This document shows positions 32,701 to 33,659 of a stretch of DNA of 33,659 bases, in pieces. Source of the DNA: JAFIEN01 sp051859505 (GTDB lineage Bacteria > Pseudomonadota > Alphaproteobacteria > Rhodobacterales > Rhodobacteraceae); NCBI GenBank assembly GCA_051859505.1, contig JBHYFN010000039.1:1-33659 (forward strand), read 5' to 3'. The notes under the pieces were generated by a model. That model was given only the letters and a program-made list of their open reading frames with translations, was not told the DNA's origin and searched no databases. Numbering within the stretch: the first letter of the stretch is position 1; the number at the start of each line of letters is the position of its first letter. Position numbers and translations under genes: made by a program.

Positions 32701-33481
32701 TTCAGCCGCGCGCGCGATCCAGGAGCTTGAAGAACCCGAGGACATGAACCCCGCCGCCACCCGCACCCGCGCCGGCGAGGGCCGCGCAAGGGTCTTTGGC
32801 TCCAAACCGGGCGCCTATGGGGCGGGATTGCAGGCCCTGATCGACGAGGGCGTCTGGTCAGAGCGCGATGATCTGGGTCGGGCCTATCTCGAATGGGGGG
32901 GCTATGCCTATGAATCCGGGAAAGAGGGGCAGGCGAACCCGGAGGGCTTTGCCCAACGCCTCGGGAAGGTCGAGGCGATCGTGCAGAATCAGGACAATCG
33001 CGAGCATGATCTGCTGGATTCCGACGACTATTATCAATTCGAAGGGGGGGCCGCCGCTGCGGTGGCCTTGCTGCAGGGGCGGGACAGGCCCGTCTATCAC
33101 AACGATCACTCGCGGCCCGAAAGGCCCGTGATCCGCACGCTCGAAGACGAGATCGCCCGTGTGATCCGCTCTCGGGTTGCCAATCCGAAATGGATCGCCG
33201 GGGTCATGCGGCACGGATACAAGGGCGCGTTCGAGATGGCGGCGACGGTCGACTACCTCTTTGCCTTCGCAGCCACCACCGGGGCCGTTCGCTCACATCA
33301 TTTCGACGTGGTCGAAGAGGCCTTCCTGGCTGATCCGGATGTGCTCGAGTTCCTCCGCCTTCACAACAGTTCCGCTTTGCGGGAAATGGCGTTGCGTTTT
33401 CTCGAGGCGCTTGATCGAGGCTATTGGTATCCGCGCTCCAACGCCGTGCGGGGGCGGCTTGAAGGGATCCTGTCCGGATAA
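29786..33481 (+). CDS. cobN: Cobaltochelatase subunit CobN
   Basis: A 1231-residue protein, close to the usual 1250-1280 of CobN. It is the large, porphyrin-binding subunit of the aerobic-pathway cobaltochelatase CobNST, which inserts Co2+ into hydrogenobyrinic acid a,c-diamide at the expense of ATP. Landmarks of the CobN/BchH/ChlH family are NYPNKDGRLANGVGLDTPAA, the core VHMGKHGNLEWLPGKAIALSE, PHVYPFIVNDPGEGTQAKRRAQ and, near the end, EDEIARVIRSRVANPKWIAGVMRHGYKGAFEMAATVDYLFAFAATT-like sequence. I chose the ATG at 29786, overlapping the GNAT gene, as homology begins at MHLIAATPG; the open frame before it is antisense-like sequence of the GNAT gene. CobS and CobT are not in the window and must be encoded elsewhere. 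It converges on an rRNA operon. Confidence 0.96.
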   Translation: MHLIAATPGAVEDGAQPVDLRQTPADLVILSAADSDLALLSDARAAMEAPPSLRLASLAHLAHPLSVDLHLDQCATGSRLVIARILGGTGYWRYGLTQYSARLAEAGVPFVALPGDDKPDAELRALSTVSDADYAALWACFVEGGPENAITLLRHARAMIDGAERPEPARPLLRAGLYWPGQMQPDLASLRGQWTDCAPVIPIVFYRSVLQGGGLDPINRLTRALSRKGLNPLPLFVASLKDPLSRATIQAILTEAPPEVILNCTSFSVASPHQGDEVPDNPLDHNDAPVLQVILSGGTEESWRSGLRGLSATDIAMNVALPEVDGRILTRAISFKGEALFDPATQCSIATHQARADRVAFVADLAANWARLRRTPRAERKVALILANYPNKDGRLANGVGLDTPAATLHALRLLQGAGYDTGPLPDSPQALMDRLMSGPTNWLTDRAERQGGEALPLDVYKKHFNALPWDAKDQIGTRWESPDSDPFVVTEAPAAAAFKLSLHRFGNVMIGIQPARGYNIDPTETYHSPDLVPPHNYLAFYIWLRHHWGADAIVHMGKHGNLEWLPGKAIALSETCWPEIALGPLPHVYPFIVNDPGEGTQAKRRAQGVILDHLTPPLTRAETYGPLRDLEALVDEYYEAAGVDPRRIRHLRTEIITLCAATGMDRDVGMQGADDDADLARLDAFLCDLKEAQIRDGLHIFGQSPEGRLARDLAIALVRIPRGDGDGANASFLRALAEDFGLGIDPLSVEPGGRWAGPKPEVLTTLTEDGWRTNGDTVERLELLAIDLLEGRAAVPGPRTERVLDEIRNVILPMIASCGPSEGQALLRALDGRSIPPGPSGAPTRGRLDVLPTGRNFYSVDARAVPTPAAWKLGWESAGLLVEDYLQRNGDWPRAMLLTAWGTANMRTGGDDIAQALALMGVKPTWDAMSRRVTGFEVLPLSLLGRPRVDVTLRISGFFRDAFPQLIALVDSAARAIQELEEPEDMNPAATRTRAGEGRARVFGSKPGAYGAGLQALIDEGVWSERDDLGRAYLEWGGYAYESGKEGQANPEGFAQRLGKVEAIVQNQDNREHDLLDSDDYYQFEGGAAAAVALLQGRDRPVYHNDHSRPERPVIRTLEDEIARVIRSRVANPKWIAGVMRHGYKGAFEMAATVDYLFAFAATTGAVRSHHFDVVEEAFLADPDVLEFLRLHNSSALREMALRFLEALDRGYWYPRSNAVRGRLEGILSG

Positions 33482-33510
33482 CTCACAGACGCTGCGCTGG
33501 ATGCGCACAA

Positions 33511-33533
33511 CAAAAAAACGCCCAATGGGCGTT
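33511..33533 (-). terminator. Intrinsic terminator of the rRNA operon
   Basis: AACGCCC (33517-33523) and GGGCGTT (33527-33533) form a 7-bp stem with a 3-nt loop. Read on the - strand, it is followed directly by a run of seven Ts (33518-33512). It is a clear Rho-independent terminator for transcripts coming from the 5S rRNA; on the + strand, where ATTTCT follows, it may also serve cobN. The rest of the 140-nt gap between cobN and the 5S gene is AT-rich spacer with no tRNA that I can see. Confidence 0.88.
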
Positions 33534-33621
33534 ATTTCTGTCGCGCTCGGGCGCTTCGTTTGATCGGCTTTTCTATATTAATATCATTTACGGAGGAACA
33601 TCTTTTTATCGTTTCTTATTA

Positions 33622-33659
33622 GGTCTGGCGGTGACTTACTCTCCCACGGCTTGAGCCGC
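33622..33659 (-). rRNA. rrf: 5S ribosomal RNA, 3' end (partial)
   Basis: The reverse complement of the last 38 nt reads GCGGCTCAAGCCGTGGGAGA followed by GTAAGTCACCGCCAGACC. This is the universal 3' part of bacterial 5S rRNA, in the form typical of Rhodobacteraceae (TCAAGCCGTGGGAGAGTAGGTCACCGCC), with one A in place of G. The rest of the gene, and presumably the 23S and 16S genes, lie to the right of the window and are transcribed leftward. Confidence 0.92.

Noticed and set aside
33560..33621. Possible tRNA or small RNA after the 5S gene
   Set aside because: The segment is AT-rich and has no cloverleaf or TTCRANNC-like block; best seen as rRNA operon trailer.

Overview
The window is a gene-dense, GC-rich stretch of chromosome from an alphaproteobacterium, most likely a member of the Rhodobacteraceae (Rhodobacter/Paracoccus-like). 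The placement rests on several things: an XdhB/XdhC pair resembling that of Rhodobacter capsulatus, a malyl-CoA lyase of the ethylmalonyl-CoA-pathway type close to R. sphaeroides Mcl1 as I remember it, an FtsE-FtsX-PlsC gene string, an argH-lipoprotein-DUF2834-lysA string, and an alphaproteobacterial 5S rRNA 3' end at the right edge. No database search was run; family names come from motifs and remembered homologues.

Layout. 1-2149 (+): 3' part of xdhB and complete xdhC (purine oxidation). 2146-5444: an old-yellow-enzyme reductase (-), an aldo/keto reductase (+) and a DauA-like FAD amine/amino-acid dehydrogenase (+). 5568-6524 (+): mcl1, preceded by repeated TTTGC/GCAAA-like half-sites. 6562-7014 (-): a small secreted protein made of two near-identical 65-residue repeats. 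7147-8106 (+): accA. 8111-10439 (-): ftsE-ftsX-plsC with overlapping stop/start codons, divergent from a zinc-ribbon/Pro-Glu-rich membrane protein (10598-11803, +). 11838-17673 (-): argH, an LptM-like lipoprotein, a DUF2834 protein, lysA and a large DUF4175/TIGR02302 membrane protein. 17696-18256 (+): a TlpA-type thioredoxin whose start lies only 22 nt from the divergent argH start. 18354-20261 (-): uvrC. 20262-20513: an AT-rich non-coding segment with inverted repeats and an FNR-like site. 20514-24922 (-): a compact six-gene run (ABC exporter ATPase and permease, S49 peptidase, small membrane zinc-ribbon protein, Ca/Na-type antiporter, pteridine-reductase-like SDR). 24986-25056: a perfect 13-bp inverted repeat next to a candidate promoter, then a DgcA/N-methylproline-demethylase-like flavoenzyme (25089-27128, +). 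27201-33481 (+): a cobalamin-riboswitch-controlled cobalt/B12 module (HupE/UreJ permease, CobW, GNAT acetyltransferase, CobN). The window ends in the 3' end of an rRNA operon (5S, -) that converges on cobN, with an intrinsic terminator between them.

Most genes are housekeeping or core metabolism. The parts I consider most open are: the secreted DGECDD repeat protein, the GNAT locked between cobW and cobN by overlaps, the layered RNA structures between the B12 riboswitch and hupE/cobW, the 33-nt palindrome upstream of the demethylase, the membrane zinc-ribbon proteins, and the in-frame repeat element in the XdhB linker. I did not find a CRISPR array, phage, transposon, tRNA or anything that looks like a new defence system.
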